A stretch of 31,851 bases of DNA. Origin: JBQCEE01 sp051960575 (GTDB lineage Bacteria; Actinomycetota; Actinomycetes; Mycobacteriales; Jatrophihabitantaceae). Within the stretch, counting starts at the first letter, position 1. The number at the start of each line of letters is the position of its first letter. Position numbers and translations under genes: made by a program. The stretch is taken from the NCBI RefSeq assembly GCF_051960575.1, contig NZ_JBQCEE010000143.1:1-31851 (forward strand). Direction: 5' to 3'. A model generated the notes under the pieces. The model ran no database searches, had not been told where the DNA came from, and saw nothing but the letters and a program-made list of their open reading frames with translations. This document shows positions 8,210-14,878 of this stretch, piece by piece.

Positions 8210-8704
8210 TCAGACCGACTCGGTGACCCAGCCGATCGACCAGAGCGAACGGTCGTCCTCGGCGGTCTCGCAGCCCTCGGCGAAGGCGGTCAGCGCCCGC
8301 ACCAGCTCGTCGCGCTGGCGGCGGGTCAGCCGCTGCAGCACGGGCAGCAGGTCGGCCCGACGGGCGTCGGTCACCGCGTCCACCAGCTTCTGGCCGGCGG
8401 GGGTCAGTCTCAGGGCGAGCTGACGCCGGTCGCTTGGGTCGTCGGTGCGGTCGAGCAGGCCTTGGGCCACGAGCCGCTCGCAGAGCCGGCTGGCGGTCGA
8501 GAGGCTGATGCCGGTGCTCTCGGCGAGCTCTCCCAGCGAGACGGCCTCGCGGCTGGCCACGACGACCAGGGCGCGGAACTGCGCCGGCTCGACCTCGCCG
8601 TCGATCACGGACAGCGAGCGCACGCTGAGGGCGACGAGGCACCGGCACGCGGACAGGACGGCGTCGACATCGGCGTCGGTCACTCGTGCGCGTGGACGGG
8701 TCAT
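8210..8704 (-). CDS. MarR-family transcriptional regulator
   Basis: This 164-residue protein has a winged helix-turn-helix at about residues 45-110. The recognition helix region is SLGELAESTGISLSTASRLC and the wing is DPSDRRQLALRLT, which is the most conserved MarR segment. Flanking helices (10-40 and 120-155) form the dimer interface. The start is placed at ATG 8704. The frame extends further upstream, but that part runs through repeat DNA and is not protein-like. It is first in a minus-strand operon with the SDR, a membrane protein and GH15. A palindrome 21 bp upstream is a likely autoregulatory operator. The ligand is unknown. Confidence 0.88.
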   Translation of the reverse strand: MTRPRARVTDADVDAVLSACRCLVALSVRSLSVIDGEVEPAQFRALVVVASREAVSLGELAESTGISLSTASRLCERLVAQGLLDRTDDPSDRRQLALRLTPAGQKLVDAVTDARRADLLPVLQRLTRRQRDELVRALTAFAEGCETAEDDRSLWSIGWVTESV

Positions 8705-8724
8705 GCCGAGTGCTTGCCCGCCGC

Positions 8725-8737
8725 TTGCACACTGCAA
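8725..8737. promoter_or_regulatory. Candidate MarR operator
   Basis: TTGCA-CAC-TGCAA is a perfect 5-bp inverted repeat with a 3-bp centre, starting 21 bp upstream of the marR ATG. The AT-rich half sites stand out from the surrounding sequence, and MarR proteins commonly bind short palindromes of this size at their own promoters. No second copy was noticed in the window. Confidence 0.45.
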
Positions 8738-8777
8738 ACATCGCAGGTCGGCATGAGTGATGTCCTGCGTGCACGAC

Positions 8778-8825
8778 GTGGATGCCGGTGCCGGGCCCCA
8801 GGTCGTCCTGGGCATCAAGATCCGG
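8778..8825 (+). repeat. 48-bp structured repeat, copy 1
   Basis: This copy has the family layout: GTGGATGCCGG, then a hairpin CCCAGG-TCGT-CCTGGG, then the constant end GCATCAAGATCCGG. See the covariation of the hairpin with the other copies in the findings. Confidence 0.75.
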
Positions 8826-8862
8826 TTGGACGCGCGGGGGCTGCCTCGAACGGGACCCTGCT

Positions 8863-8915
8863 TTGTCCCGCAGCGCCAGGTTTCGGGGCCGGTTTCGCAC
8901 GACGCAGCGGGACAA
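8863..8915. repeat. Inverted repeat within the repeat region
   Basis: Arms 8863-8875 (TTGTCCCGCAGCG) and 8903-8915 (CGCAGCGGGACAA) pair at 12 of 13 positions around a 27-base loop. Related sequence, in opposite orientation and in the same order relative to the 48-bp element, occurs at about 17.9 kb. Confidence 0.55.
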
Positions 8916-8988
8916 GGCGGAGCGAGTCGCCGGTCCTACGGGACAAGCTCGCTCCGACGCCCACTGCCCCCGCATGCCGAGCGCGGAC

Positions 8989-9036
8989 CTGGATGCCGGT
9001 GCCGGGCCCGGGGTCGTCCGGGGCATCAAGATCCGG
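8989..9036 (+). repeat. 48-bp structured repeat, copy 2
   Basis: Same layout as copy 1. The central stem here is built from CCCGG and CCGGG around GGTCGT, and the GATGCC start and GCATCAAGATCCGG end are conserved. Confidence 0.75.
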
Positions 9037-9061
9037 GTGACGGGGGCGGGTCGGGCCGGAC

Positions 9062-9109
9062 GTGGATGCCGAGGCCGGGTCCCGGGTCGGCCCGGGCATC
9101 AAGATCCGG
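9062..9109 (+). repeat. 48-bp structured repeat, copy 3
   Basis: Same layout as copies 1 and 2. The central stem is CCCGGG-TCGG-CCCGGG, a perfect hairpin, and the end GCATCAAGATCCGG is conserved. It lies 26 bp after copy 2 in the same direction. Confidence 0.75.
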
Positions 9110-9217
9110 GGACGCGGGGGTGCGGTGATGAGGCCGCGTGGGCGAGGCGGCGTGGACGAGGCCGCGGGTCCCGGCCGAGTGGGGGACGGCTCGACCGGAA
9201 CCCGCGGGGTCAGGCGG

Positions 9218-11212
9218 TCAGCTGAGCGTGACCGCCGTGTCGTCGACGAAGAACGAGGTCGCCAGCGTCGAGTCCTCGGTGCCGGTGAACTTCAGCGTGA
9301 CCGAGGTGCCGGCGTAGGCCGACAGGTTCACCGTGCGGGACGCGAAGGCGCTCTTGTTGAGGTTCGACCACGACGCGAGCGTGGTGCCGTTCGCCGACAC
9401 GGTGAGCTTGTCGTAGGCGGTGGTCGTGGTGGTCTCGCTCGAGCTGATGCCGAGCCAGAAGGTGAGCGTCGCGGCGCACCCGGCCGGCAGGGTGACGGTC
9501 TGCGCGAGCGTGTCGGTGTGGGTGGTGCCGTAGCCGTCGAGCCACGCGTAGCCGACACCGGTGCGCGCGTGGGCGCCGTCGGTGTTCAGCACGCCGGTCG
9601 TGGCCGTCCAGCCGCCGGTCGACTCGAAGCCGGGGTTGACGAGCTTCTGGCCCGAGCAGGTCGCGCCACCGCTGGGGTTGATCGTCCAGGTGAAGGTGGC
9701 GCTGCCGCTCGCGCCGGTCGAGTCGCTCGCGGTCGCCGTGACGGTGAAGGTGCCCGCCGTCGTCGGCGTGCCGCTGACGAGCCCGGTGCCGGACGCGAGG
9801 GTGAGGCCGGTCGGCAGGCCGGACGCGGTCCACGTCACGGCGAGCCCACCCGAGTCGCTCGCGGACAGCTGCAGCGAGGTCGCGGTGCCGACGGTGCCGG
9901 TCTTCGTGCCCGGGCTGGTGACCGTCACGGTGTTGCTCGTGCCGCCGCCGCTGCCCGTGCCGCCGAAGGCCGCGGTGGAGTTCGGCGTGCCGAGCCCGGT
10001 CGGCCCGTCCCAGCCGGCCGCTGCGGTGCACAGCAGCGAGGGCGAGCAGGTGCCGTTGTTCCCGGAGGTGACGTCGTTGAGGTTCGCGGCATGAGCCCAG
10101 GGCAGCGACGCCGGCGCGGTGCCCGCGGCGGGCGTGCCGGCCAGGGCGTAGACGCCCGCGACGATCGGCGCGGCCGCGCTGGTGCCGCCGTACACGGCCC
10201 AGCCGCTGCCGCCGTAGGTCTGGTAGACCGCCACGCCCGTGGCGGGGTCGGCGACCGCGGCCACGTCGGCCTCGGCGCGCCTGCTGCACACCGTCGAGCT
10301 GATCGTCGACTGCCACGACGGCTTGGCGACGTAGGCCGAGCAGCCCGAGCCGGTGCCCTCACTGCTGCTGGTCTTCCAGACCGTCTCGGTCCAGCCGCGG
10401 GCGTTCGACGCCGTCCTGAGCGACGTGCCGCCGACGGCGACCACGCGTGACGAGGTGGCCGGGTACTCGCGTCCGCCGGAGTAGGCGCTGTCACCGGTCG
10501 AGACGGTGTACACGGTCCCGGTGGCGTTGAAGTACGTGTTGTCGTAGGTCGTCTCGCCGCTGAACTCCGAGCCGCCCCAGCTGAGCGACACGAACTTCGC
10601 GCCGAGGGTGTTGGCCTCCTTGATCGCCTGGAACAGGTCGGCGTCCGAGGCGCTGTTGGCCTCGACGAGGGTGATGCCGCAGTTCGGGCAGATCGCGGAG
10701 ACCATGTCGACGTCGAGCGAGATCTCGCCGGCCCACCCGCTGTCGGCGCTCGGGTAGCTGGTGCCGCCGGTCTGATTGATCTTCTTGAAGCAGCCGTTCG
10801 CCGTCGTGCAGGCGGGCAGTCCGAACTGGCTGCGGTAGGCGGCGAGGTCGGCCTCGGCGTTCGGGTCGTCGTAGGCGTCGACGATGTAGACACGCTGGCC
10901 GCTGCCCGCCGTCGACGACGGCAGCTTGTAGGCCGACTGCAGGCTGCTGGGCCCGTACCCGCTCGGCGTCGCGTTCGGCGTGATCGCCAGCTGGTGGCGG
11001 GTGGTGAAGCCCTTGTCGGTGCGCCGCAGGGCGAAGCAGGCGGCGACGCCGCGATCGACCGCCTGGCTGCAGCTGTGCGCGACGGCGACGGGAGAGGCGG
11101 GCTTCGGCAGCACCGGGGCGGCCTGCGCCGGAGCGGTCGCGGTCACGGCGGCTGCGACCGCGAGGCCCGTGCTCGCGGCGAGGGTGACGGCGCGGCGCAG
11201 CGCGAACCTCAT
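9218..11212 (-). CDS. Secreted S53 (sedolisin-type) serine-carboxyl protease
   Basis: This 664-residue protein has an N-terminal Sec signal peptide (RR, hydrophobic core, cleavage near APAQA-AP, residue ~31). The catalytic domain is 85-~415. Glu163 and Asp167 lie in AGEISLDVDM, with the exact E-x3-D spacing of sedolisins; Asp241 in STGDSA is the oxyanion residue; Ser345 lies in GGTSAAAP. DVTSGNNG (380-387) and GWDGPTGLGTPN resemble the C-terminal Ca2+ site. An Ig-like putative-PIG domain (about 428-512) and a C-terminal beta-sandwich beginning LVNPGFES (about 524-664) follow, perhaps for polymer binding. The family is usually active at acid pH. There is no obvious large propeptide: only ~50 residues separate the signal from the domain. 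ATG 11212 has GGAAGGA upstream. It is monocistronic, divergent from moaC. Confidence 0.87.
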   Translation of the reverse strand: MRFALRRAVTLAASTGLAVAAAVTATAPAQAAPVLPKPASPVAVAHSCSQAVDRGVAACFALRRTDKGFTTRHQLAITPNATPSGYGPSSLQSAYKLPSSTAGSGQRVYIVDAYDDPNAEADLAAYRSQFGLPACTTANGCFKKINQTGGTSYPSADSGWAGEISLDVDMVSAICPNCGITLVEANSASDADLFQAIKEANTLGAKFVSLSWGGSEFSGETTYDNTYFNATGTVYTVSTGDSAYSGGREYPATSSRVVAVGGTSLRTASNARGWTETVWKTSSSEGTGSGCSAYVAKPSWQSTISSTVCSRRAEADVAAVADPATGVAVYQTYGGSGWAVYGGTSAAAPIVAGVYALAGTPAAGTAPASLPWAHAANLNDVTSGNNGTCSPSLLCTAAAGWDGPTGLGTPNSTAAFGGTGSGGGTSNTVTVTSPGTKTGTVGTATSLQLSASDSGGLAVTWTASGLPTGLTLASGTGLVSGTPTTAGTFTVTATASDSTGASGSATFTWTINPSGGATCSGQKLVNPGFESTGGWTATTGVLNTDGAHARTGVGYAWLDGYGTTHTDTLAQTVTLPAGCAATLTFWLGISSSETTTTTAYDKLTVSANGTTLASWSNLNKSAFASRTVNLSAYAGTSVTLKFTGTEDSTLATSFFVDDTAVTLS

Positions 11213-11427
11213 GTCGGGTCCTTCCGTGGACGGCGGGGGAGGCGAGAAGTTGGCCGGCTCCCGAGGGGGGACAGGAGCCGTGAGGCGAGACTAGAGCGCA
11301 GACCGGGCCCGCGGTGTCGGTCGAGCAGTCAGCTTCCGGCCTGGCAGCAAGCGGCCTGCTCGCGATCATCTCCCGGGCTGCGTCGTTCGCGGGCGCTGCC
11401 GCGACTCGCCGCCCGCTCCCGGCTGCG

Positions 11428-11433
11428 TACGCT
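11428..11433 (+). promoter_or_regulatory. -10 element for leaderless moaC
   Basis: TACGCT ends 7 bases before the moaC GTG, so transcription would start at or next to the start codon. No ribosome binding site precedes the gene, which fits a leaderless mRNA. Confidence 0.5.
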
Positions 11434-11440
11434 CGGGCCC

Positions 11441-11956
11441 GTGGAGCTGACGCACATCGACGCGCAGGGCGCCGCGCGCATGGTCGACGTCGCCGACAAG
11501 CCGGTGACGGCCCGCACGGCCACCGCCGTCGGCCGCTTCGTCACCACGCCGGAGGTGGTCGCCCTGCTGCGCCGCGACGGACTGCCCAAGGGCGACGCCC
11601 TCGCGGTCGCGCGGATCGCCGGGATCGCCGCGGCCAAGCGCACGCCCGACCTCATCCCGCTGTGCCATCCCGTCGCGCTGCACGGTGTCACCGTCGATCT
11701 CGAGCTGGTCGACGACGGCGTCGAGATCACGGCGACCACCCGCACCGCCGACCGCACCGGCGTCGAGATGGAGGCGCTGACCTCGGTCGCCACTGCGGCG
11801 CTCGCGCTCTACGACATGGTCAAGAAGGTCGACCGCGGCGCGCGGATCGTCGACATCCGGCTGCTGACGAAGGCCGGCGGCGCCTCGGGCACCTGGTCGG
11901 CGGACGGGGAAGACGGGGCGGCCGGGTCGCGCGCGTCGGCGGAGGACGGGTCGTGA
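11441..11956 (+). CDS. moaC: Cyclic pyranopterin monophosphate synthase MoaC
   Basis: This 171-residue protein is MoaC, which works with the radical-SAM enzyme MoaA to make cyclic pyranopterin monophosphate, the first molybdenum-cofactor intermediate. Family motifs are all present: LPKGDALAVARIAGI, KRTPDLIPLCHP, the catalytic region TADRTGVEMEALTSV, and ALYDMVKKVDRG with the active-site Lys and Asp. The C-terminal ~20 residues are a variable acidic tail. The GTG 11441 start fits the family length. Earlier in-frame sequence is Arg-rich and not protein-like. The stop overlaps the mogA start by 4 bases. No moaA is in the window. Confidence 0.95.
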   Translation: MELTHIDAQGAARMVDVADKPVTARTATAVGRFVTTPEVVALLRRDGLPKGDALAVARIAGIAAAKRTPDLIPLCHPVALHGVTVDLELVDDGVEITATTRTADRTGVEMEALTSVATAALALYDMVKKVDRGARIVDIRLLTKAGGASGTWSADGEDGAAGSRASAEDGS

Positions 11957-12471
11957 GGGTCGCGGTCATCACCTGCTCGAACCGGTCGGCGCGCGGCGAG
12001 CGGGCCGACGACTCGGGCCGGCTCGCCACGCAGCTGCTGACCGAGGCGGGGCACGAGGTCTCCGGCCCACAGGTCGTGCCCGACGACGTCGAGGCGATCC
12101 GCGCGGCGGTGCGGGCGGCGCTCGACGCGGGTGCCCAGGCGGTCATCACGAACGGCGGCACGGGGCTCACCCCGACCGACGTGACGCCCGAGGCGGTGTC
12201 GGCGCTGTTCGACAAGACGGTGCCGGGCATCGCCGAGACGATCCGGCTCGCGTCCCGCGACAAGGTGCCGACCTCGGTGCTCTCGCGCGGGGTGGCAGGC
12301 GTGATCGGGTCGGCGCTCGTCGTGACGCTGCCGGGTTCGCCCGGCGGGGTGCGCGACGGGCTGGGCGTGTTGCTGCCGCTGCTGCAGCACGCGGTCGACC
12401 AGCTCGGTGGGGGTGACCACCGCCCGGGCGGTGGCGTGATGACGACGGACGGACAAGAGGGACCACAGTGA
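11953..12471 (+). CDS. mog: Molybdopterin adenylyltransferase, MogA/MoaB family
   Basis: This 172-residue protein adenylates molybdopterin before molybdate insertion. Diagnostic segments are TCSNRSARGERADDSG near the N-terminus, the nucleotide/molybdopterin loop TNGGTGLTPTDVTPEA (about 57-72), and TLPGSPGGVRDGL near residue 125. The GTG 11953 start overlaps moaC by 4 bases, and its TGA overlaps the moaE start in the same way, so moaC-mog-moaE are translationally coupled. The MogA and MoaB subfamilies cannot be separated by eye. The last ~20 residues are a Gly-rich tail. Confidence 0.92.
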   Translation: MRVAVITCSNRSARGERADDSGRLATQLLTEAGHEVSGPQVVPDDVEAIRAAVRAALDAGAQAVITNGGTGLTPTDVTPEAVSALFDKTVPGIAETIRLASRDKVPTSVLSRGVAGVIGSALVVTLPGSPGGVRDGLGVLLPLLQHAVDQLGGGDHRPGGGVMTTDGQEGPQ

Positions 12472-12890
12472 CCACGACCCGCTCGGCCTGGGTGTCGGAG
12501 CAACCGCTGGACGCCGACGCCGTGGAGGCGCTGGTGGCGCGTCCGGATGCAGGGGCCCACGTGCTCTTCCGCGGCATCGTCCGCGACCACGACGGCGGAC
12601 GCTCGGTCCGGACGCTCGAGTACGAGGGCCACCCGACGGCCGAGCAGGTGCTCGCCGACGTCGTGGCCGAGTTCGCCGCCCGTGAGCACGTGCTCGGTGT
12701 CGCCGCGGCGCACCGTGTCGGACCGTTGGCGATCGGCGACGTCGCGCTGGTCGCCGCGCTGTCCTCCGCGCACCGCGCCGAGGCGTTCGCGCTCTGTGCG
12801 GAGCTGGTCGACGAGATCAAGCACCGACTGCCGATCTGGAAGCGGCAGGTGTTCGACGACGGCACCGACGAGTGGGTCAACTGCCCCTGA
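12468..12890 (+). CDS. moaE: Molybdopterin synthase catalytic subunit MoaE
   Basis: This 140-residue protein is the large subunit of molybdopterin synthase, which transfers sulfur from MoaD thiocarboxylate to cyclic pyranopterin. Recognised segments: GAHVLFRGIVRDHDGGRSVRTLEYEGH (Arg and Lys/His contacts), AHRVGPLAIGDVALVAA, then EIKHRLPIWKRQVFDDG, which contains the conserved KxxxPIWK active-site motif. It is last in the moaC-mog-moaE operon. The MoaD partner is not in the window. Confidence 0.95.
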   Translation: MTTTRSAWVSEQPLDADAVEALVARPDAGAHVLFRGIVRDHDGGRSVRTLEYEGHPTAEQVLADVVAEFAAREHVLGVAAAHRVGPLAIGDVALVAALSSAHRAEAFALCAELVDEIKHRLPIWKRQVFDDGTDEWVNCP

Positions 12891-12897
12891 CGCGCGC

Positions 12898-12953
12898 GAG
12901 ACCCCCGGCGGGGCCCGTGTCCCGGTTCGGGAGTGGAACCTGCCAGGGGTCTC
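12898..12953. terminator. Inverted repeat between moaE and the convergent repeat-protein gene
   Basis: GAGACCCC (12898-12905) pairs perfectly with GGGGTCTC (12946-12953), with a nested CCCG-GTT-CGGG hairpin inside. It sits between two convergent stop codons (12890 and 12972) and could end transcription from both sides. Confidence 0.45.
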
Positions 12954-12971
12954 GGCGGTGCTCGTCGAGGG

Positions 12972-13250
12972 TTACGGGCCGGGCTTCGGCCGCGGCCGCA
13001 CCTTCTCGGCCAGTTCGGTGGCCTTCTCGGTCGCCTGGTGCAGCGCCGGGCCGGCCTTCTCGGCGGCCTGCTGCAGCGCCGGGCCGGCCTTCTCGGCCGC
13101 CTGCTGGATGAGCGGCGCCGCCTTCTCGGCGGCCTGCTGCGCGACGACGCGCGCCTTCTCTGCGGCCTGCTGCAGCGCCGGGCCGGCCTTCTCGGCCGCC
13201 TGGCTGGCGAGCTCGCTGGCCCGCTCGAGGAACTTGTTCGACTCGGTCAT
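12972..13250 (-). CDS. LEA-like 11-residue (hendecad) repeat helical protein
   Basis: This 92-residue protein is built almost wholly of six 11-residue units of the form (Q/H)QA(A/T)EKAGPAL. They begin near residue 16 and run to ~82, followed by a basic Pro-rich tail RPRPKPGP. Such hendecads with A, E and K form long amphipathic helices, as in group-3 LEA proteins, apolipoproteins and some membrane-curvature or stress proteins. There is no signal or membrane helix. ATG 13250 has a perfect GGAGG 6 bases upstream, and the codon bias supports translation. It is flanked by moaE (convergent) and a divergent small gene. The function is unknown; desiccation/membrane protection is inference. The internal DNA copies are near-identical, a slippage-prone tract. 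Confidence 0.75.
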   Translation of the reverse strand: MTESNKFLERASELASQAAEKAGPALQQAAEKARVVAQQAAEKAAPLIQQAAEKAGPALQQAAEKAGPALHQATEKATELAEKVRPRPKPGP

Positions 13251-13334
13251 GAGTGCCTCCGCACGGATCGGTGGTCAGGCCGTGAACGACCCACCGGCTG
13301 GTGACGTTCCCGTCCAGTGTCGTACCGCGCGGGG

Positions 13335-13340
13335 GACACT
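13335..13340 (+). promoter_or_regulatory. -10-like element for the 57-aa gene
   Basis: GACACT followed by exactly 6 bases and then ATG has the same geometry as the other leaderless starts in this window. The match to TANNNT is imperfect at the first base. Confidence 0.35.
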
Positions 13341-13346
13341 GTCTGC

Positions 13347-13520
13347 ATGGAAGGTGACGCTCGCCGCACGGATCAGGACGCGGCGCGCCGGATCCGCGAC
13401 CGCGACGAGCCGGTACTGCCGGACGTGCCGAGGGACGAGACGTCCGAGGGCTGGGGCGAGCGCGACGAGCGGCGCGACGAGCAGTGGTACCGCGAACAAC
13501 GCCCGCCGCACTGGGAGTGA
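13347..13520 (+). CDS. Small acidic/charged conserved actinobacterial protein (57 aa)
   Basis: The product starts at ATG 13347 and is extremely hydrophilic: MEGDARRTDQDAARRIRD, then EPVLPDVPRDETSEGWGE, ending ERPPHWE-like (REQRPPHWE). I recall small actinobacterial hypothetical proteins with the same LPD...GWGE...RPPHW layout, so it is probably real, but no function is known. It lacks a ribosome binding site and has a leaderless-type -10 element. Longer in-frame starts upstream (13317) would lie before that promoter and are unlikely. It is convergent with mscL. Confidence 0.65.
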   Translation: MEGDARRTDQDAARRIRDRDEPVLPDVPRDETSEGWGERDERRDEQWYREQRPPHWE

Positions 13521-13538
13521 CCGGCCGGTGCCGGCCGG
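13521..13538. terminator. GC hairpin between convergent genes
   Basis: CCGGCCGG-TG-CCGGCCGG begins immediately after the stop codon of the 57-aa gene and lies 37 bases from the mscL stop. A perfect 8-bp stem (7 bp with a 4-base loop) suits a two-way terminator. Confidence 0.5.
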
Positions 13539-13574
13539 GCCGCCCAGCGCGACGGGCGTGTCGGGGTCGCTCGG

Positions 13575-14018
13575 TCAGACGCCGGGGCGCGGCGACGGCG
13601 ACGGCGCCGTGACGCCGGGCGTGCCGCCGGTCTGCGAGGCCAGCAGATCGCGGATCTGCTCGAGCAGCTGCACGTCCTCGGCCTTCGGCTCGGGGTCGGG
13701 CTCGCCCGCGGCCAGCCTGCGCTGGCGGCGCTCGGCCAGCATGTTCAGCGGCGCCACGATGAGAAAGTAGATCGCCGCGGCGACGATCAGGAACGAGATG
13801 ATCTGGTTGATCAGATCGCCGTACTTGAACGTGCTCTTGTTGATCGTGAAGTTCAGGCTGCTGAAGTCCGGCTTGCCGCCGATGGCCGCGATGATCGGCG
13901 TGATGATGTCGGCGACGAGCGCGTCGACCACCGCCTTGAACGCGGCGCCGATGACGACGGCGACCGCGAGGTCGACGACGTTCCCGCGCATGATGAACGC
14001 CTTGAAGCCCTGGATCAC
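13575..14018 (-). CDS. mscL: Large-conductance mechanosensitive channel MscL
   Basis: This 147-residue protein opens under membrane tension to release solutes on hypo-osmotic shock. The N-terminal amphipathic helix and TM1 (KAFIMRGNVVDLAVAVVIGA, with AAFKAVVDALVADIITPII) carry the Gly/Ala-rich pore constriction. The loop is about residues 45-65, and TM2 is QIISFLIVAAAIYFLIVAP (about 70-90). The C-terminal bundle LLEQIRDLLA (about 117-127) is followed by a Pro/Ser tail. It matches actinobacterial MscL in length. The ATG 14018 start is preceded by CAGGAGGCAG. In many actinobacteria it lies near the SAF and FmdB genes, as here. Confidence 0.96.
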   Translation of the reverse strand: MIQGFKAFIMRGNVVDLAVAVVIGAAFKAVVDALVADIITPIIAAIGGKPDFSSLNFTINKSTFKYGDLINQIISFLIVAAAIYFLIVAPLNMLAERRQRRLAAGEPDPEPKAEDVQLLEQIRDLLASQTGGTPGVTAPSPSPRPGV

Positions 14019-14080
14019 GGCTGCCTCCTGTTGAAGCGTCGCGTGTGGAGGTCCGGAGCGCCCCCACTCGGTCAGTGATG

Positions 14081-14755
14081 TTAGGGGTCCGCGACGACGA
14101 TCGGGGACAGCGGATTCGTCCGTTCCGTCACCAATGCGGCGGCCTGTCCTTCGCTGCAGGCGACGACGAGCTGGTCCGTCGCCGCCGTGTCGACGGTCGC
14201 GGGCGCGTCGGGCGTGACCGTGGTCACCGCCAGGACGAGCATGCCGCCGGCGACGCGGACGGCCTGCCCCGATGTCGCCGGGACATCCGTGGCGGCGCCG
14301 GCGCCCGGCGGGGTGCGGTAGAGGTCGACGTGGTCACCGACCCGGACGAATCCGGCCGCCCCCGCGTCGACGGTCAGCGGAACGGCGACGGTGCCCGGCG
14401 GCAGGCCGGCCGCCAGTCCGGGGCCGACGACACGCAGCATCGTCAGCACCTCGCCCGCGGTCACCGGCCCGGCGAGCCGTCGGCCGACGAGGTCGCGGAC
14501 GCGGGTCGCTGCCTCGGCGGGAGTGGCGACACGTGGTCGTGCGTCGGCCCGGAGGTCACCGCGCCCGAGCACCCGCCCGGCCGGCAGTGCGTGCCTGGCG
14601 ACGACCACGTCCGCGGTGGGTACCCGCGGCGCGGCCGGTGCCGGTCGGGGGAGCAGGGCCGCGACGGCGGCGCCGAGCAGCAGCGCGCCGACGACGAGCC
14701 GCCGGGGCCACACGCGCCACCGGTAGGCGTCGAGCAGGTCACGCACGAGATCCAC
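14081..14755 (-). CDS. SAF-domain membrane protein (CpaB/RcpC-like)
   Basis: This 224-residue protein has one N-terminal membrane helix (about residues 18-36, LVVGALLLGAAVAALL) after a basic cytoplasmic end. A SAF domain follows from ~47 (ADVVVARHALPAGRVLGRGDL), with the typical 'G..L..(E)VLT' stretch near 103 and GTVAVPLTVDA..GFVRVGDHVDLY near 125-150, which is the RcpC/CpaB signature. CpaB proteins belong to Flp pilus assembly, but this solitary version beside fmdB and mscL is a conserved actinobacterial context of unknown role. The GTG 14755 start lies exactly 6 bases from a TAGCGT element, so it is probably leaderless. Confidence 0.78.
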   Translation of the reverse strand: MDLVRDLLDAYRWRVWPRRLVVGALLLGAAVAALLPRPAPAAPRVPTADVVVARHALPAGRVLGRGDLRADARPRVATPAEAATRVRDLVGRRLAGPVTAGEVLTMLRVVGPGLAAGLPPGTVAVPLTVDAGAAGFVRVGDHVDLYRTPPGAGAATDVPATSGQAVRVAGGMLVLAVTTVTPDAPATVDTAATDQLVVACSEGQAAALVTERTNPLSPIVVADP

Positions 14756-14761
14756 GCCACG

Positions 14762-14767
14762 ACGCTA
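14762..14767 (-). promoter_or_regulatory. -10 element for leaderless SAF gene
   Basis: On the minus strand TAGCGT is followed by 6 bases and then the GTG start codon. There is no ribosome binding site in the gap. Confidence 0.5.
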
Positions 14768-14878
14768 GGGCCGCGCGGCGCTCGGCGACGGGCCGCCGTC
14801 GGCTCCTGTGGACGACGGGCCGGATGTGGACGCCGGACCCGGCCGGGCCGGCCGCGTGGTACTGGAACGCCCGACCGG

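Larger units (their letters stand above)
8705..9217. other. 513-bp gene-free region rich in structured repeats
   Basis: Between the marR start and the S53 protease stop I see no credible gene. The open frames crossing it on both strands are low-complexity and arise from the repeat units. It holds three direct copies of a 48-bp element, an inverted repeat (8863-8915), and a marR promoter/operator at its left end. Confidence 0.6.

Noticed and set aside
7164..8423. 419-aa plus-strand frame opposite the SDR gene
   Set aside because: Composition typical of antisense shadow; the SDR motifs and coupling are on the minus strand.
8705..9029. Possible N-terminal extension of MarR/SDR frames and small genes in the repeat region
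   Set aside because: The peptide words (GIKIR, DAGAGP) recur because the DNA repeat recurs, on either strand and in several frames. There is no ribosome binding site or stable composition.
11213..11440. Molybdenum-cofactor riboswitch upstream of moaC
   Set aside because: The -10 element next to the start codon implies no leader, and no Moco-RNA-like fold was seen.
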